This document shows positions 17,885-27,060 of a DNA stretch of 64,000 bases, piece after piece. The stretch is from CBDHFQ01 sp965262565 (GTDB taxonomy: Bacteria > Bacteroidota > Bacteroidia > J057). Both the position numbers and the translations under genes were made by a program. Below the pieces are notes generated by a model that saw only the letters and a list, made by a program, of their open reading frames with translations, did no database searches and was not told the origin of the DNA. The first letter of the stretch is position 1; each line of letters opens with the position of its first letter. The stretch covers positions 186,001 through 250,000 of the forward strand of contig CBDHFQ010000029.1 of assembly GCA_965262565.1 (NCBI GenBank), given 5' to 3'.

Positions 17885-19114
17885 TTAATTTTCAGTTCGC
17901 AATACTACTGAAATATAATTCGAATAAATAAACGTAAGCCAGAGAAATATAGCAGGAATTACTGGCAATAAATATCTGGTTTTAGCTGATAACAAAGAGG
18001 TGCCTCCAGTATAGATAAGGAAGAATAACCAGATAAGTAAAAGTTCATTAGGAAATCTTCTCCTTTTAATCAGTACTACATATACACTAAATATCATGAA
18101 AACTAACAAAAATATATTAGGGACAATGTAGCAATAAGCCAGCAGGCTTTGATTTCTGAAGGATAATGGATAGCTGAAAAATATCCTGGACCAATTTGCT
18201 GCATAATGAAGAAGGTATTTCTCAGGATGGACTTTGAGATGTTCTATTGCCTTCTTTTTGAAAGCCTCATTTCTTTCGATATTGGATAAATCATTGATGG
18301 ATTGATAAAAAGTCAGGTGATTTGGGTTCATTCCATCTAGTTTATTATTTAACACCCTTCTTTTAGATTGCCAGTTTCCCCATTCGCCTACATAAGGTGA
18401 TGTCATCCAGTAAAGTTGTTCTCCTCCGTTTGTCCCCCAATAAAATGTTTTACCTGTAAGTTGGTACGTATAAATCAAATAGGGAATACAGCAGAGAATG
18501 GCGATAGATAGTATTCCGGAAGAGATAATGGCATAAGGTATCCTTTTAAATAATAAAACGATAAGACTCGTAAAGCAACACGCAAAAATCACCAGACCAA
18601 ATAGGAATTTGGTAAGGACAAGGGAGCCCAAAAAAACTCCACCAAGAATTATTTTTGAGGTACTAATTTTATTATCGTGGTAACTATGAGAGAAGTAATA
18701 AATTGCTCCACATATTAGGAGGGTGGCCAAGGCTTCAGGAGAAAGTTGGGGTATCCATCGAAAAAAAACGGGATACAAAGCGAATATGAATGAACTGACA
18801 AAAGCACTCCTGACATCTACATATTTTGTGAGCGTTTGATGAAGATATAATACAGCAAAGTACAGACAAAAGGCATTAGCTAAAGCCGGAAAAATGTAGG
18901 GTAGCCCTAATGCGACAAAAGGCATTAAAAATATGGGATAACCTGGGCCGTTTCTAAGGTAAGGATCATCTGATTCGGTATAAAACCCATTGATTAGATT
19001 TTCAGCATACCAGATATATCTGGCCTCATCACCCTCTAATTCAGTATTCGTAAATACTATTATAGTTATTATATAGATAGCTAATAGTGGCAGGAATCTA
19101 AGTGCTGTTTTCAT
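17885..19114 (-). CDS. GT39/ArnT-like polyprenyl-phosphate-sugar transferase (copy 2)
   Basis: About 409 residues with about 10 hydrophobic segments. The first periplasmic loop has the acidic motif EGDEARY, typical of the GT39/ArnT/PMT fold that uses polyprenyl-phosphate sugars on the outer face of the inner membrane. It shares long identical stretches with the gene at 22368, for example DDPYLRNGPGYP, ALYPVFFRWIP and TNGGEQLYWM, so the two are paralogues. The ATG at 19114 is preferred because the longer frame begins with GTG at 19147 and overlaps the GT2 gene. The acceptor is unknown. A GT2 donor synthase and SMR flippase genes lie immediately upstream. Confidence 0.8.
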   Translation of the reverse strand: MKTALRFLPLLAIYIITIIVFTNTELEGDEARYIWYAENLINGFYTESDDPYLRNGPGYPIFLMPFVALGLPYIFPALANAFCLYFAVLYLHQTLTKYVDVRSAFVSSFIFALYPVFFRWIPQLSPEALATLLICGAIYYFSHSYHDNKISTSKIILGGVFLGSLVLTKFLFGLVIFACCFTSLIVLLFKRIPYAIISSGILSIAILCCIPYLIYTYQLTGKTFYWGTNGGEQLYWMTSPYVGEWGNWQSKRRVLNNKLDGMNPNHLTFYQSINDLSNIERNEAFKKKAIEHLKVHPEKYLLHYAANWSRIFFSYPLSFRNQSLLAYCYIVPNIFLLVFMIFSVYVVLIKRRRFPNELLLIWLFFLIYTGGTSLLSAKTRYLLPVIPAIFLWLTFIYSNYISVVLRTEN

Positions 19115-19130
19115 AAAAAAATGTAAAGTG

Positions 19131-20267
19131 TCAATTACTATTTTCACCCTTTTTCAAGGAAAGTAATTCCTTAAATAGAGTAGTATTAATATGAAACAAC
19201 TCATCAAAATATCTCTTATTTTGAAGTGATAGAAATCCAATTCCAAGGAACTGTAATGCTGCAATGAAGGAGATACCTCCTACGAAAAAAGCATGGGGTC
19301 TGGATTTAAAAACAATTGCTACTGCTTCACTAAAACGATCATTAATAAATCCACTAGGAACCTCAATAAGTGGGAATATGGAAAATGTATGGATAAAAAT
19401 CCACATGATTAACCAAAGTGATACGATCAGAAGCCCCAAGCCTACAAGCATGAAAAAAGCATAAGGTCTGAAGATAAAGCCAGACATTAAACCAGAGAGA
19501 ATACCCTTGAAAATTCTCATGCTGGAAGTTCTGGTAGCTCCTACTTCCGCCTGAAAGCTCCAATCGAGATGTGCAGGTATTTCAACCACCTTGGCTCTCA
19601 AGATTAGCGCTTTATGAATAATCTCCGGCATGATTGCATATGTATTCGATTTTAGGTTTAAGTGCTTCAGAAAACCTCCTTTATACACCCTGACCATGCT
19701 GGTAAAAGTATGTAAATCTGCATTAGCTGTAGCACGCATAAATCTGTTAACTACTCTACTCAACAACAACCTTGATAAAGGTACTTTCGTGGACTTACCA
19801 CCCTTCATATAAGGAGATGCGATCACAATATCGGCATCAGTTTCTTTGGCTTTAGCTAATAATCTCTCTATATGGGAAGGCTCGTAACTTAAGTCTATGT
19901 CCAATACTACAACGTATTCCCCTCTAGCTTCTATAAACCCGGTTCTCATGGCTCCGCCAAGATTTTTATTCGTTTGATGATGTATGACCCGGATATTATG
20001 TGGAGAGTAAGCTACTATTTCGTCTGCAATTTTTCCTGTATCGTCTTTACTACCGTCATTTACAATCAATATTTCCCAATCAAATTCCTCTTCCAGAGTA
20101 CCCATGTACTCACTTAATTTTTCTATGTTATTTTTTAAAATAGCAGATTCATTGTAAGCAGGAGTGATTACTGTTACCAAAGGTTTGGATTTAGGTGATC
20201 TATTCGTAAGTTCTATATTATCCCCTTCCTCTAATCTTATTGAAGAGATATATTCCTTTGATTGCAT
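19131..20267 (-). CDS. DPM1/ArnC-like GT2 glycosyltransferase with membrane tail
   Basis: 378 residues. The N-terminal GT-A domain begins VTVITPAYNES and has ILIVNDGSKDDTG and the acidic VVLDIDLSYEP (DxD-like) motif. It ends in two or three membrane segments (about 275-305, 335-360). This is the layout of polyprenyl-phosphate sugar synthases (DPM1, ArnC, GtrB), which load a nucleotide sugar on undecaprenyl phosphate at the cytoplasmic face. It sits between the SMR-type flippase pair and a GT39 transferase, as expected for a load-flip-transfer pathway. The ATG at 20267 gives a 30-residue extension before the catalytic fold. Confidence 0.87.
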   Translation of the reverse strand: MQSKEYISSIRLEEGDNIELTNRSPKSKPLVTVITPAYNESAILKNNIEKLSEYMGTLEEEFDWEILIVNDGSKDDTGKIADEIVAYSPHNIRVIHHQTNKNLGGAMRTGFIEARGEYVVVLDIDLSYEPSHIERLLAKAKETDADIVIASPYMKGGKSTKVPLSRLLLSRVVNRFMRATANADLHTFTSMVRVYKGGFLKHLNLKSNTYAIMPEIIHKALILRAKVVEIPAHLDWSFQAEVGATRTSSMRIFKGILSGLMSGFIFRPYAFFMLVGLGLLIVSLWLIMWIFIHTFSIFPLIEVPSGFINDRFSEAVAIVFKSRPHAFFVGGISFIAALQFLGIGFLSLQNKRYFDELFHINTTLFKELLSLKKGENSN

Positions 20268-20400
20268 ATATTGATCAATTAAATGTTTCGTCTAAGTTAA
20301 TCGCTTCTCACTTATCAAGCTACCATAACAGTTTCAGTAGCTAATTTTAATCTTTCAGTGGTATTATTTGATATAAAAAGAGTATAATTATAGTATAATG

Positions 20401-20739
20401 CTAACTTATTGCAATGATAATAACTCCTACGAAAATTATACCAATTCCTAATTTCCGGTAACTCGTTAATTGTTCACCATAAATTACTGATGCTGATAAA
20501 GGAACGAGTATATAATTTAGACTCAAAAAAGGAAATATGTAACTCAAATCCAGGTAAGATAACGCCAGAATCCAACAAAATGCTGCAATTCCATTTAAAA
20601 ACAGGCCAGTAATAATCGGCCACGAAAGGTATTTCTCCATGAAATTATTCCCTTTCGGATACTTCACTCCTTTTTTAAATAGTAATTGAGAACAAGTGAC
20701 TAATATTATACTGGAAAAAACATAAATTAATGGATTCAT
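20401..20739 (-). CDS. SMR/EamA-type four-helix membrane protein, putative flippase subunit (ArnF-like)
   Basis: 112 residues with four hydrophobic helices and the SMR-like ending YGEQLTSYRKLGIGIIFVGV. Small EamA/SMR proteins encoded in pairs beside GT2 and GT39 genes act as ArnE/ArnF-type flippases for undecaprenyl-phosphate sugars. The ATG overlaps the stop of the neighbouring SMR gene (ATGA), so the two are probably made in equal amounts as a heterodimer. A drug-efflux role is possible for the family but fits the surroundings poorly. Confidence 0.75.
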   Translation of the reverse strand: MNPLIYVFSSIILVTCSQLLFKKGVKYPKGNNFMEKYLSWPIITGLFLNGIAAFCWILALSYLDLSYIFPFLSLNYILVPLSASVIYGEQLTSYRKLGIGIIFVGVIIIAIS

Positions 20740-21158
20740 GATCTTCTGTAATCAAAAGACATAACTACTACACCAAAACATACAACAATTAACCCGATAA
20801 TCCGTGTAACATTAATTTGTTCATGGAATAAAAAATAGGCTCCGATAAATATTAAGACATATTGTAGCGTAGCTGCGGGATAAGCAAAGCTTAAATCCAG
20901 TTTAGATAAGCATAAAAGCCAAATAATAGTTCCTAAGCCATATAAAAATAATCCTCCGATAATCTTCACATTGATCAGCCCTAATATATATGACACCGTA
21001 TCTGGAGCTGCATCTAGTGGCCCCATTTGGGACATAGCCGCCTTAAGGACAAACTGAGAAGCCACACTAATTAATATATTTAATACAAGGAATGTTACAC
21101 CTAACCCAAAATCCGATTTAGGCATAACGGGACTTATCTTAGTTGAATCACTTTTCAT
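20736..21158 (-). CDS. SMR/EamA-type four-helix membrane protein, putative flippase subunit (ArnE-like)
   Basis: 140 residues. A 25-residue polar N-terminus is followed by four hydrophobic helices with FAYPAATLQYVLIFIGAY and FHEQINVTRIIGLIVVC, typical of SMR/EamA half-transporters. It overlaps the next SMR gene by 4 bases. Together they resemble ArnE/ArnF, proposed flippase subunits for undecaprenyl-phosphate-aminoarabinose. It lies 20 bases after the sulfotransferase gene in the same operon. Confidence 0.75.
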   Translation of the reverse strand: MKSDSTKISPVMPKSDFGLGVTFLVLNILISVASQFVLKAAMSQMGPLDAAPDTVSYILGLINVKIIGGLFLYGLGTIIWLLCLSKLDLSFAYPAATLQYVLIFIGAYFLFHEQINVTRIIGLIVVCFGVVVMSFDYRRS

Positions 21159-21178
21159 TTAAATTTATCTGATATAAG

Positions 21179-22258
21179 CTAGGCACTATGAGTGACCACT
21201 TCTAATTCATTGTAGTTTTCTCCATACTTATCTTTAACAGATTGTATGATTCTTTCAAATTCTTCTTTGGGTAAACGCATGTTATTTGTGTTTTTGAAAG
21301 GCTGAAGGTCTTTGATTCCTTCAATGGGTAATTTTTTCCCCCAAATAGCCTGAGAGCACGATTGAACAATTTCTTTGGGGTGAGAACAAAAAGATCCATA
21401 AGAAAATTTAACATATCTTCCTGGATCGATTAATCGTCTTCCTTCGCTGATCTTTTGTTCAACATCAAACACCTGCTTACATATGTCATCAATATATGCA
21501 TAAGGGTTTTGCTGATCCGTTGAATCTTTACTGGCTAATCCCCATGCTAATCTTTTATCTCCTTGAATTTCTAAACGCGATAGGATGATAGATTGTATAA
21601 CATATACTGGATCTCTCCTAATTTCTATGTAGTATACATTTTGATCATAGGCTTTCTCAAAGAACGGGATAGATAAAGAATTTCTGTTGTTTTTATTTAA
21701 TAATGGTTTTTGGTGGACACTGTGCCATGTATGTAAAAACTCATTCAAATCGTTCATTGTATCATCTGAAAGTTTATTTGGGACATTATTCCTGTCTTCT
21801 CCGAACCATCTGTTCCATATATGAAAACCATCATTAGGGCCATCAAATCCTGAAACGCTTCCAAAGTAATTATTAAAGTCTTTCTTTTTTTCTCGCTTTT
21901 GTACTAATCGGTTAAATAATTTGCTAGAGGTAATTGGAGAACGAGGAAAGGATACCCCAAGATTATTGAAATAACTTACAGGTAGGTATTGTACAAGTGT
22001 TTGATACAATAGGGTCGTCCCACTTCTTGATCCTCCCAATATAAGGATTAGCGGCAAATCTGATTCTTTACCCAATTTGGACATTCGACCTTCAAAAAGT
22101 GAAAGTAATATGTCTACCGGTGTCAGTCCGATGCTTAAGCCTTCTCTGAAAATAGTAAAGTATGCAGCCTTATTTTTGGATTTTAACATTCTAATTAAGA
22201 GGCCTTTAGGGTCTCTGAAATTAGAATAGCCAGCTTTGGAAGCTTTACTGGTAGACAT
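21179..22258 (-). CDS. PAPS-dependent sulfotransferase
   Basis: 359 residues. The 5'-phosphosulfate loop is seen as LILGGSRSGTTLLYQTL near residue 75, and the 3'-phosphate-binding segment as YYIEIRRDPVYVIQS near 210. The rest follows the carbohydrate-sulfotransferase fold. It would transfer sulfate from PAPS to a sugar hydroxyl, either on a lipid-linked glycan at the cytoplasmic face or on a nucleotide-linked precursor; the acceptor is unknown. No signal peptide is seen. Its place between a GT39 gene and the flippase pair suggests that sulfation happens before the sugar is flipped. Two further sulfotransferases lie in the plus-strand cluster. Confidence 0.82.
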   Translation of the reverse strand: MSTSKASKAGYSNFRDPKGLLIRMLKSKNKAAYFTIFREGLSIGLTPVDILLSLFEGRMSKLGKESDLPLILILGGSRSGTTLLYQTLVQYLPVSYFNNLGVSFPRSPITSSKLFNRLVQKREKKKDFNNYFGSVSGFDGPNDGFHIWNRWFGEDRNNVPNKLSDDTMNDLNEFLHTWHSVHQKPLLNKNNRNSLSIPFFEKAYDQNVYYIEIRRDPVYVIQSIILSRLEIQGDKRLAWGLASKDSTDQQNPYAYIDDICKQVFDVEQKISEGRRLIDPGRYVKFSYGSFCSHPKEIVQSCSQAIWGKKLPIEGIKDLQPFKNTNNMRLPKEEFERIIQSVKDKYGENYNELEVVTHSA

Positions 22259-22367
22259 ATGAAGTATGGATTATTTGGTGGTACAGGTTAATATAGTAAT
22301 CACTTTACTAGCTAAAATATGAAAATTTATTTAATGTATTTTTCAAATTTTGGATTTTATGAAAATA

Positions 22368-23666
22368 TTACTTGATTCTGATCTGTATTACATGAGTATA
22401 CACGAAAAATAGCCATAGAAACACGATAGGTACTATTGGAATCAGATACCTGGTGATAGCCCAGATGAGGGATACCGCTCCAGAGTAGAAACAAAAAAGT
22501 AACATAAGTGCCCAAATTTCCAAGGGAATCTTTCTTCTTCCCAAATAAGCAGGGTATAAGGCTAGTATAAGGGGAACCACTACAAACATATTAGGGATAA
22601 TGTATGCTAATGGTAACAAGCTTTGTTTCCTGTATGAGAAAGGATAACCAAACACATATCGACCTATATTAGCTATCCAGTTCTTTATGTACATATGTGG
22701 ATACCTTTTTATATTCTCTATGGCTTTCTTCTTGAATTCATCGTCTCTTTCCACATTTGTAAGAGAGTCTACTTGTCTGTAAAACTCGATGTGATCTTTT
22801 TTTAAGCCCGGTATACCATCCTCTAGCACCATTTTTTTTCCATGCCAACTACCAACTTCGTTCATGTGGGGAGAAGACATCCAATATAATTGTTCCCCTC
22901 CATTTGTCCCCCAATAAAAGCCCCTTCCAGTTAATGAATAAGTATAAATGAGGTAAGGTACAGCACACATAAAGGAAAGAGAAAAGATGATGATACTTCT
23001 GGAATTAAACGATGAACGATTGAACAAGAATAATGCTAAATGACTAATTATCATAGCTAAAACGACATATCCAAATATATATTTGGTAAGAATTAAGAAT
23101 CCCATAAATATAGCTGCAGCTATAATATTTCGTCGTAGATATTGAGGCTCATGTTGGACTCCGGTATAGAAATACATAAATCCACACATTAAAAATAATC
23201 CCATAGCCTCAGGAGATAATACTGGGATCCATCTAAAAAATACTGGATATATCCCTAATAATAAGGCTCCGGCAAAAGCTATTTTTTCCCCTACATACCT
23301 TAGCAATATGCGATAAAAGAGGATAACTGAAAAAAAGAGTAAAAAAGCATTTGCTATAGTTGGGATGATAGAGGGCAATTTCAAGAGAAAGAAAGGAACA
23401 AGAAAAAATGGATAGCCAGGCCCATTGCGCAAATAAGGGTCATCCTGTTCAGAATAAAAACCGTCTAATAAATTTTCTGCATAGGCTACATACCTCTTTT
23501 CGTCTCCAATTAATTCATCATTCGAAAAAAGGACAATTATTACCACATACAGAATCAAAAGTGGCAAAAAGCGGTACTCTCTGGAAGATAGGAAATAACT
23601 AAGTATGTTTACTTTGACATTCATCTTATTATCAGGCTGTTTCGAGGTCAATTTTCTTATAAGCAT
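22368..23666 (-). CDS. GT39/ArnT-like polyprenyl-phosphate-sugar transferase (copy 1)
   Basis: About 432 residues and about 10 hydrophobic segments. The loop-1 acidic motif IGDEKRY corresponds to EGDEARY of the paralogue at 17885. Both also share DDPYLRNGPGYP, IYPVFFRWIP and the TNGGEQLYWM motif before the C-terminal helices. It is a predicted inner-membrane enzyme that moves a sugar from polyprenyl phosphate to an acceptor in the periplasm. The ATG at 23666 is preferred over a TTG at 23678. It starts 15 bases after the deacetylase stop. The duplication flanks the sulfotransferase, flippase and GT2 genes. Confidence 0.8.
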   Translation of the reverse strand: MLIRKLTSKQPDNKMNVKVNILSYFLSSREYRFLPLLILYVVIIVLFSNDELIGDEKRYVAYAENLLDGFYSEQDDPYLRNGPGYPFFLVPFFLLKLPSIIPTIANAFLLFFSVILFYRILLRYVGEKIAFAGALLLGIYPVFFRWIPVLSPEAMGLFLMCGFMYFYTGVQHEPQYLRRNIIAAAIFMGFLILTKYIFGYVVLAMIISHLALFLFNRSSFNSRSIIIFSLSFMCAVPYLIYTYSLTGRGFYWGTNGGEQLYWMSSPHMNEVGSWHGKKMVLEDGIPGLKKDHIEFYRQVDSLTNVERDDEFKKKAIENIKRYPHMYIKNWIANIGRYVFGYPFSYRKQSLLPLAYIIPNMFVVVPLILALYPAYLGRRKIPLEIWALMLLFCFYSGAVSLIWAITRYLIPIVPIVFLWLFFVYTHVIQIRIK

Positions 23667-23681
23667 AATCAATACCAAAGA

Positions 23682-24659
23682 TTATGCTAAAGAGAGAGAC
23701 TTAACAGGTAACCTTTCGTTGTCTTGTAAGGATCGTGCATGTTCCATCATGGTTACCGGTTGAAAATGTTTATTCATCAAATCGAAAACCCTACTCATTA
23801 TCTCTATTTTTTCCTTGCTTTCAGTACGCATCGCAGGGAAAAATGAAAGTTCCTCTGTATCATCACAACCAATAAAATCAAGAGGGTGAAGCAAAATTGA
23901 GGGTTGAACACCTGAAATAAGACACATTCTGATAACCGTTTTAAAGTAGGTAATTGCCAACCATGGACTGTAAGTTCCCAAAAAGAGAATATAACTGGCA
24001 TGTATAGGGACTTTGAAGAATGGCATGGTAGTAACTGGGATCTCAAGAATTGACTTTCCGTTAGCTTGCCATTTAAAAGGCTTATTGGGTCTGAAGCCAT
24101 CTTTCCAACTTCCGAATAATCCTTTTCTTCTTTCTCTTTCTTCCTTATCCAGGCTACTGGTCCATAAAAAGTACATTCTGGCTAATGGATTGAGAATATT
24201 TGGGAAAGTAGAAGCGTCGTAAACATAGTCTCTTTTCGCTAGGACATCTAGTACTGTGTCAGAAAAGCTAAACCCCGGACCTCGAAATCCTCTGGGCCTA
24301 ACTCCTGTGACTTTTTCTATATGATCCTCTGCTCTCGCCAGTTCATCATTCACCTCTGCTTCTGAATATACATGTAACCACGGATCATGATGGAAGGTGT
24401 GGTTACCTATATCATGACCTCGGTGCTGAATCTCTCCCAATACTTCGCGATTATGATCAAAGGCAGCATCCTGAGCAACAATAAAAAAAGTGATTTTAAC
24501 CTTTTTTTCTTCCAAAAAATCCAAAATTCTTGGTACTGCATAGGAAAGGTAGGAAGGGTATTTTTCCCATCCTGGATCTCCATGCGTTTTCATGTAGGTC
24601 CATTGATCGTCCAGGTCTAGAGAGATACTGGCAAGTGGTTTTTGAGTATGTTGAGTCAT
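23682..24659 (-). CDS. polysaccharide deacetylase family protein (ArnD-like context)
   Basis: 325 residues, carbohydrate esterase 4-like NodB fold. The first metal motif is SLDLDDQW and the second GNHTFHH (H-x3-H). The middle region RGFRGPGFSFSD and the ending LLHPLDFIG fit the family's later motifs. It would remove an N-acetyl or N-formyl group from a sugar, possibly one carried on a lipid as ArnD does. No signal peptide is present, so it acts in the cytoplasm, which supports a lipid-linked or nucleotide-linked substrate over finished polymer. It lies between the FAD oxidoreductase and a GT39 gene. Confidence 0.83.
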   Translation of the reverse strand: MTQHTQKPLASISLDLDDQWTYMKTHGDPGWEKYPSYLSYAVPRILDFLEEKKVKITFFIVAQDAAFDHNREVLGEIQHRGHDIGNHTFHHDPWLHVYSEAEVNDELARAEDHIEKVTGVRPRGFRGPGFSFSDTVLDVLAKRDYVYDASTFPNILNPLARMYFLWTSSLDKEERERRKGLFGSWKDGFRPNKPFKWQANGKSILEIPVTTMPFFKVPIHASYILFLGTYSPWLAITYFKTVIRMCLISGVQPSILLHPLDFIGCDDTEELSFFPAMRTESKEKIEIMSRVFDLMNKHFQPVTMMEHARSLQDNERLPVKSLSLA

Positions 24660-24685
24660 AAAATATTATTCCAATAAAGTACACA

Positions 24686-26026
24686 CTAAATTTTCTGGAA
24701 GGTTGGTGTATTTGAAGGTTGATCAGATAATGTTTGTTGAAAAGCCTCCACAAAGCGCTCTACATGTCTGGCAACAGAATTATTATTTAAGGTATCATTG
24801 AGAAACTGTGAAGTATTAAGTACGAAAAAATCTTTGTGTAAGGTCTCAATTCTTGGAACGCGTTTAGAATAATTTGTTACTTGTAAGGGTTGTACTTTAA
24901 ATGCCCTGTTAATTTCGATAGAAACGATGTCTTTTTGGTTAAACTCAGGGTACATAACGGCCAGGCCCTTAAGAAAAGATCTTTTCACTTCTTCATCTGG
25001 CATTTTAAGCATTGGGTCTGTGGATAAAATATACTTGGGGAGATAAGTCATGTAATATCCTCCAGTTTCTTCTTTATCGACAAGGGTGGTCATTCCTATG
25101 ACTCCTGTAAAGGGGATTCTTTCGTCAGCAATATTAAGCACATAAAATGGCGTCAATGGCTTTTTAGTTAATATTATCATACAAATTACTCCCAAATATT
25201 CCACTGATTCCCCTTGTGTGTTTATTTCCACCAATGATGAGTCTGTTACTTTGTTCAGCACATTCACTGGAGCCGTAAATATTACCTTGTCGTATTGTCG
25301 GGACTTTCCATTTGCTTCTACCACTATACCATCTTTATCTCCAGGATATATGCTACTTACTGTAGTTTCTAAAAATACGTTAGAACCTTTCTGCTTTAAT
25401 TTATGTTCGAACTGATCAAAAACTGTTTTATACCCACCATTGACATATCCCATTTGTTCTTGATGTGCTTTAGCATCTCTTGCTTCGAACAGCCTTTTTA
25501 TATAAGTCCAGATGAAAACTGCAGAAACTCTTGAATAGCTATCTCCGAGCTTCGCTTTTAATAAAGGCTTCCAAAATTTTTCGTAAGTCCCTTTTCCACT
25601 CCATTTTACCAACCATTCTTCCACAGTAATCTGCTCCATTTGTCTCCAGTCTTTAATTCTGGAACCGTATAAAATAGTTAATCCCAAACGGAACTTTTGC
25701 CACAAGTTTAATGGAGGAAATAGTAAAAATTCTTTGGAATTACTCACTGAATAAAAGGATTCATCCACGTATACTCCAGTATAAGTTTTCTTCCACTTTA
25801 TTTGATCTTCAAGATCTAATTCTTTTAGAAGGGCTAATAGTTGTGCATCTGTAGGGAGAATAACGTGATAAAATTTATCCCAATAGAATTCGCCAAAATC
25901 GTGATAGGTAGCTAATCCTCCCACCTGGCTATCTCTTTCGTAAATATCTACCACATGATTCTGGGAAGAGAGTTTATGAGCCAGTGCAAGACCCATAAAA
26001 CCTCCTCCTATGATTCCTATATTCAT
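24686..26026 (-). CDS. FAD/NAD(P)-dependent oxidoreductase of the amine-oxidase type
   Basis: About 446 residues. The N-terminal dinucleotide-binding motif GIIGGGFMGLALAHKL is followed by the FAD-binding acidic YERDSQVGGLA. The overall length and the YDKVIFTAPVNV segment match flavin amine-oxidase/HpnE/UDP-galactopyranose-mutase-like enzymes often found in surface-glycan loci. The reaction is unknown. The ATG at 26026 is chosen because it overlaps the upstream epimerase stop as ATGA and puts the GxGxxG motif at the very N-terminus; a longer frame reaching 26062 would add 12 residues inside the epimerase gene. Confidence 0.75.
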   Translation of the reverse strand: MNIGIIGGGFMGLALAHKLSSQNHVVDIYERDSQVGGLATYHDFGEFYWDKFYHVILPTDAQLLALLKELDLEDQIKWKKTYTGVYVDESFYSVSNSKEFLLFPPLNLWQKFRLGLTILYGSRIKDWRQMEQITVEEWLVKWSGKGTYEKFWKPLLKAKLGDSYSRVSAVFIWTYIKRLFEARDAKAHQEQMGYVNGGYKTVFDQFEHKLKQKGSNVFLETTVSSIYPGDKDGIVVEANGKSRQYDKVIFTAPVNVLNKVTDSSLVEINTQGESVEYLGVICMIILTKKPLTPFYVLNIADERIPFTGVIGMTTLVDKEETGGYYMTYLPKYILSTDPMLKMPDEEVKRSFLKGLAVMYPEFNQKDIVSIEINRAFKVQPLQVTNYSKRVPRIETLHKDFFVLNTSQFLNDTLNNNSVARHVERFVEAFQQTLSDQPSNTPTFQKI

Positions 26027-27024
26027 ATCGATAATTCTTTGAGAATGATATCTTTTTGCCAAGCGATGGTTCTCCTCATACCCTCTTCCAGGCTCACCTG
26101 GGCTTTTACGCCTAGCATCTCGTGTAGTTTGGTTGTATCAGGAACTCGTCTCATTACGTCTTGATATTTACGGCCTTTTGAAATTTTATCATAAGGAATA
26201 AACTCAACTTTTAATTCTCCTGGCGTTCCCGATAACCTTTTAATTAATTTAGCTAATTCATAAATGGTTATCTCCTGATTAGCTCCTACATTAAAAATTT
26301 CTCCATTCGCTTCATCCATCATAGTTGCCGCATAAATTCCTTCAACTGTATCATCTACAAAGGTAAAGGTTCGCGTTTGAGAACCATCTCCGTGGATAGG
26401 TATAACCTTATCTTTAAAGATCGCATCTATAAATACGGATTGTGGTCCTCCCCACCATGAAAGGTGCTGATGAGGGCCATATGAACCAAAAAATCTCAAT
26501 AATACTACGGGAAATCCATAATCTTCCATATATGCCAGTGCCAGGTGCTCATCGAATAATTTAGATACTGCATATCCCCAACGAGGCACTTTTGAATTTC
26601 CCAGTACACAATTTCCATCTTCTCTAAAGGGTAAATCTGGACTCATACCATAAACATCAGAAGTAGAGGCTAGCACACATTTTGTAGAAGTCTTCTTGGC
26701 GAAATCCAGAATATTCTCTGTTCCTTTTGCATTGATCATTAAGGTATCAACAGCATTCCCATATCTGGGGATCTTGAATGCAGCCAGGTGAACGATTACA
26801 TCAAACTCTTCTTCTATATTGGAAAAGGTTTGGTCATCTACGATATCAGCTTGAATAAAATTGAAATTATCATGCTGGATGGATTCTTGTATATTTTCAA
26901 GCCTCCCCATAGATAAATTATCTATTCCAATTACTTGATGATTATTATGTAAGAGCTTTTTTAGAAGGTTTGAGCCTAAAAAACCAGCAACTCCAGTTAA
27001 TAGAATTTTTTTAGGTGAAGTCAT
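26023..27024 (-). CDS. NAD-dependent nucleotide-sugar epimerase/dehydratase
   Basis: About 333 residues from the ATG at 27024. Extended-SDR motifs: LLTGVAGFLGSNLL at the N-terminus, VIGIDNL, and the catalytic YAVSK with upstream STSDVYG. The C-terminal part ends with the NVGANQEITIYELAKLI segment typical of GalE/RmlB/UDP-xylose synthase-like enzymes. It converts a nucleotide sugar in the cytoplasm; the product is not predictable. It is the first gene of the minus-strand glycan operon, with an upstream leader of several hundred bases. A longer frame starting at 27060 is possible, but 27024 gives the normal family N-terminus. Confidence 0.85.
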   Translation of the reverse strand: MTSPKKILLTGVAGFLGSNLLKKLLHNNHQVIGIDNLSMGRLENIQESIQHDNFNFIQADIVDDQTFSNIEEEFDVIVHLAAFKIPRYGNAVDTLMINAKGTENILDFAKKTSTKCVLASTSDVYGMSPDLPFREDGNCVLGNSKVPRWGYAVSKLFDEHLALAYMEDYGFPVVLLRFFGSYGPHQHLSWWGGPQSVFIDAIFKDKVIPIHGDGSQTRTFTFVDDTVEGIYAATMMDEANGEIFNVGANQEITIYELAKLIKRLSGTPGELKVEFIPYDKISKGRKYQDVMRRVPDTTKLHEMLGVKAQVSLEEGMRRTIAWQKDIILKELSI

Positions 27025-27060
27025 ATATGTTATAAATGTTAATCGAGCAATCCTCGACAT

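Noticed and set aside
20401..21158. drug-efflux pair of SMR type
   Set aside because: The position between GT2, GT39 and sulfotransferase genes fits a sugar-lipid flippase far better.
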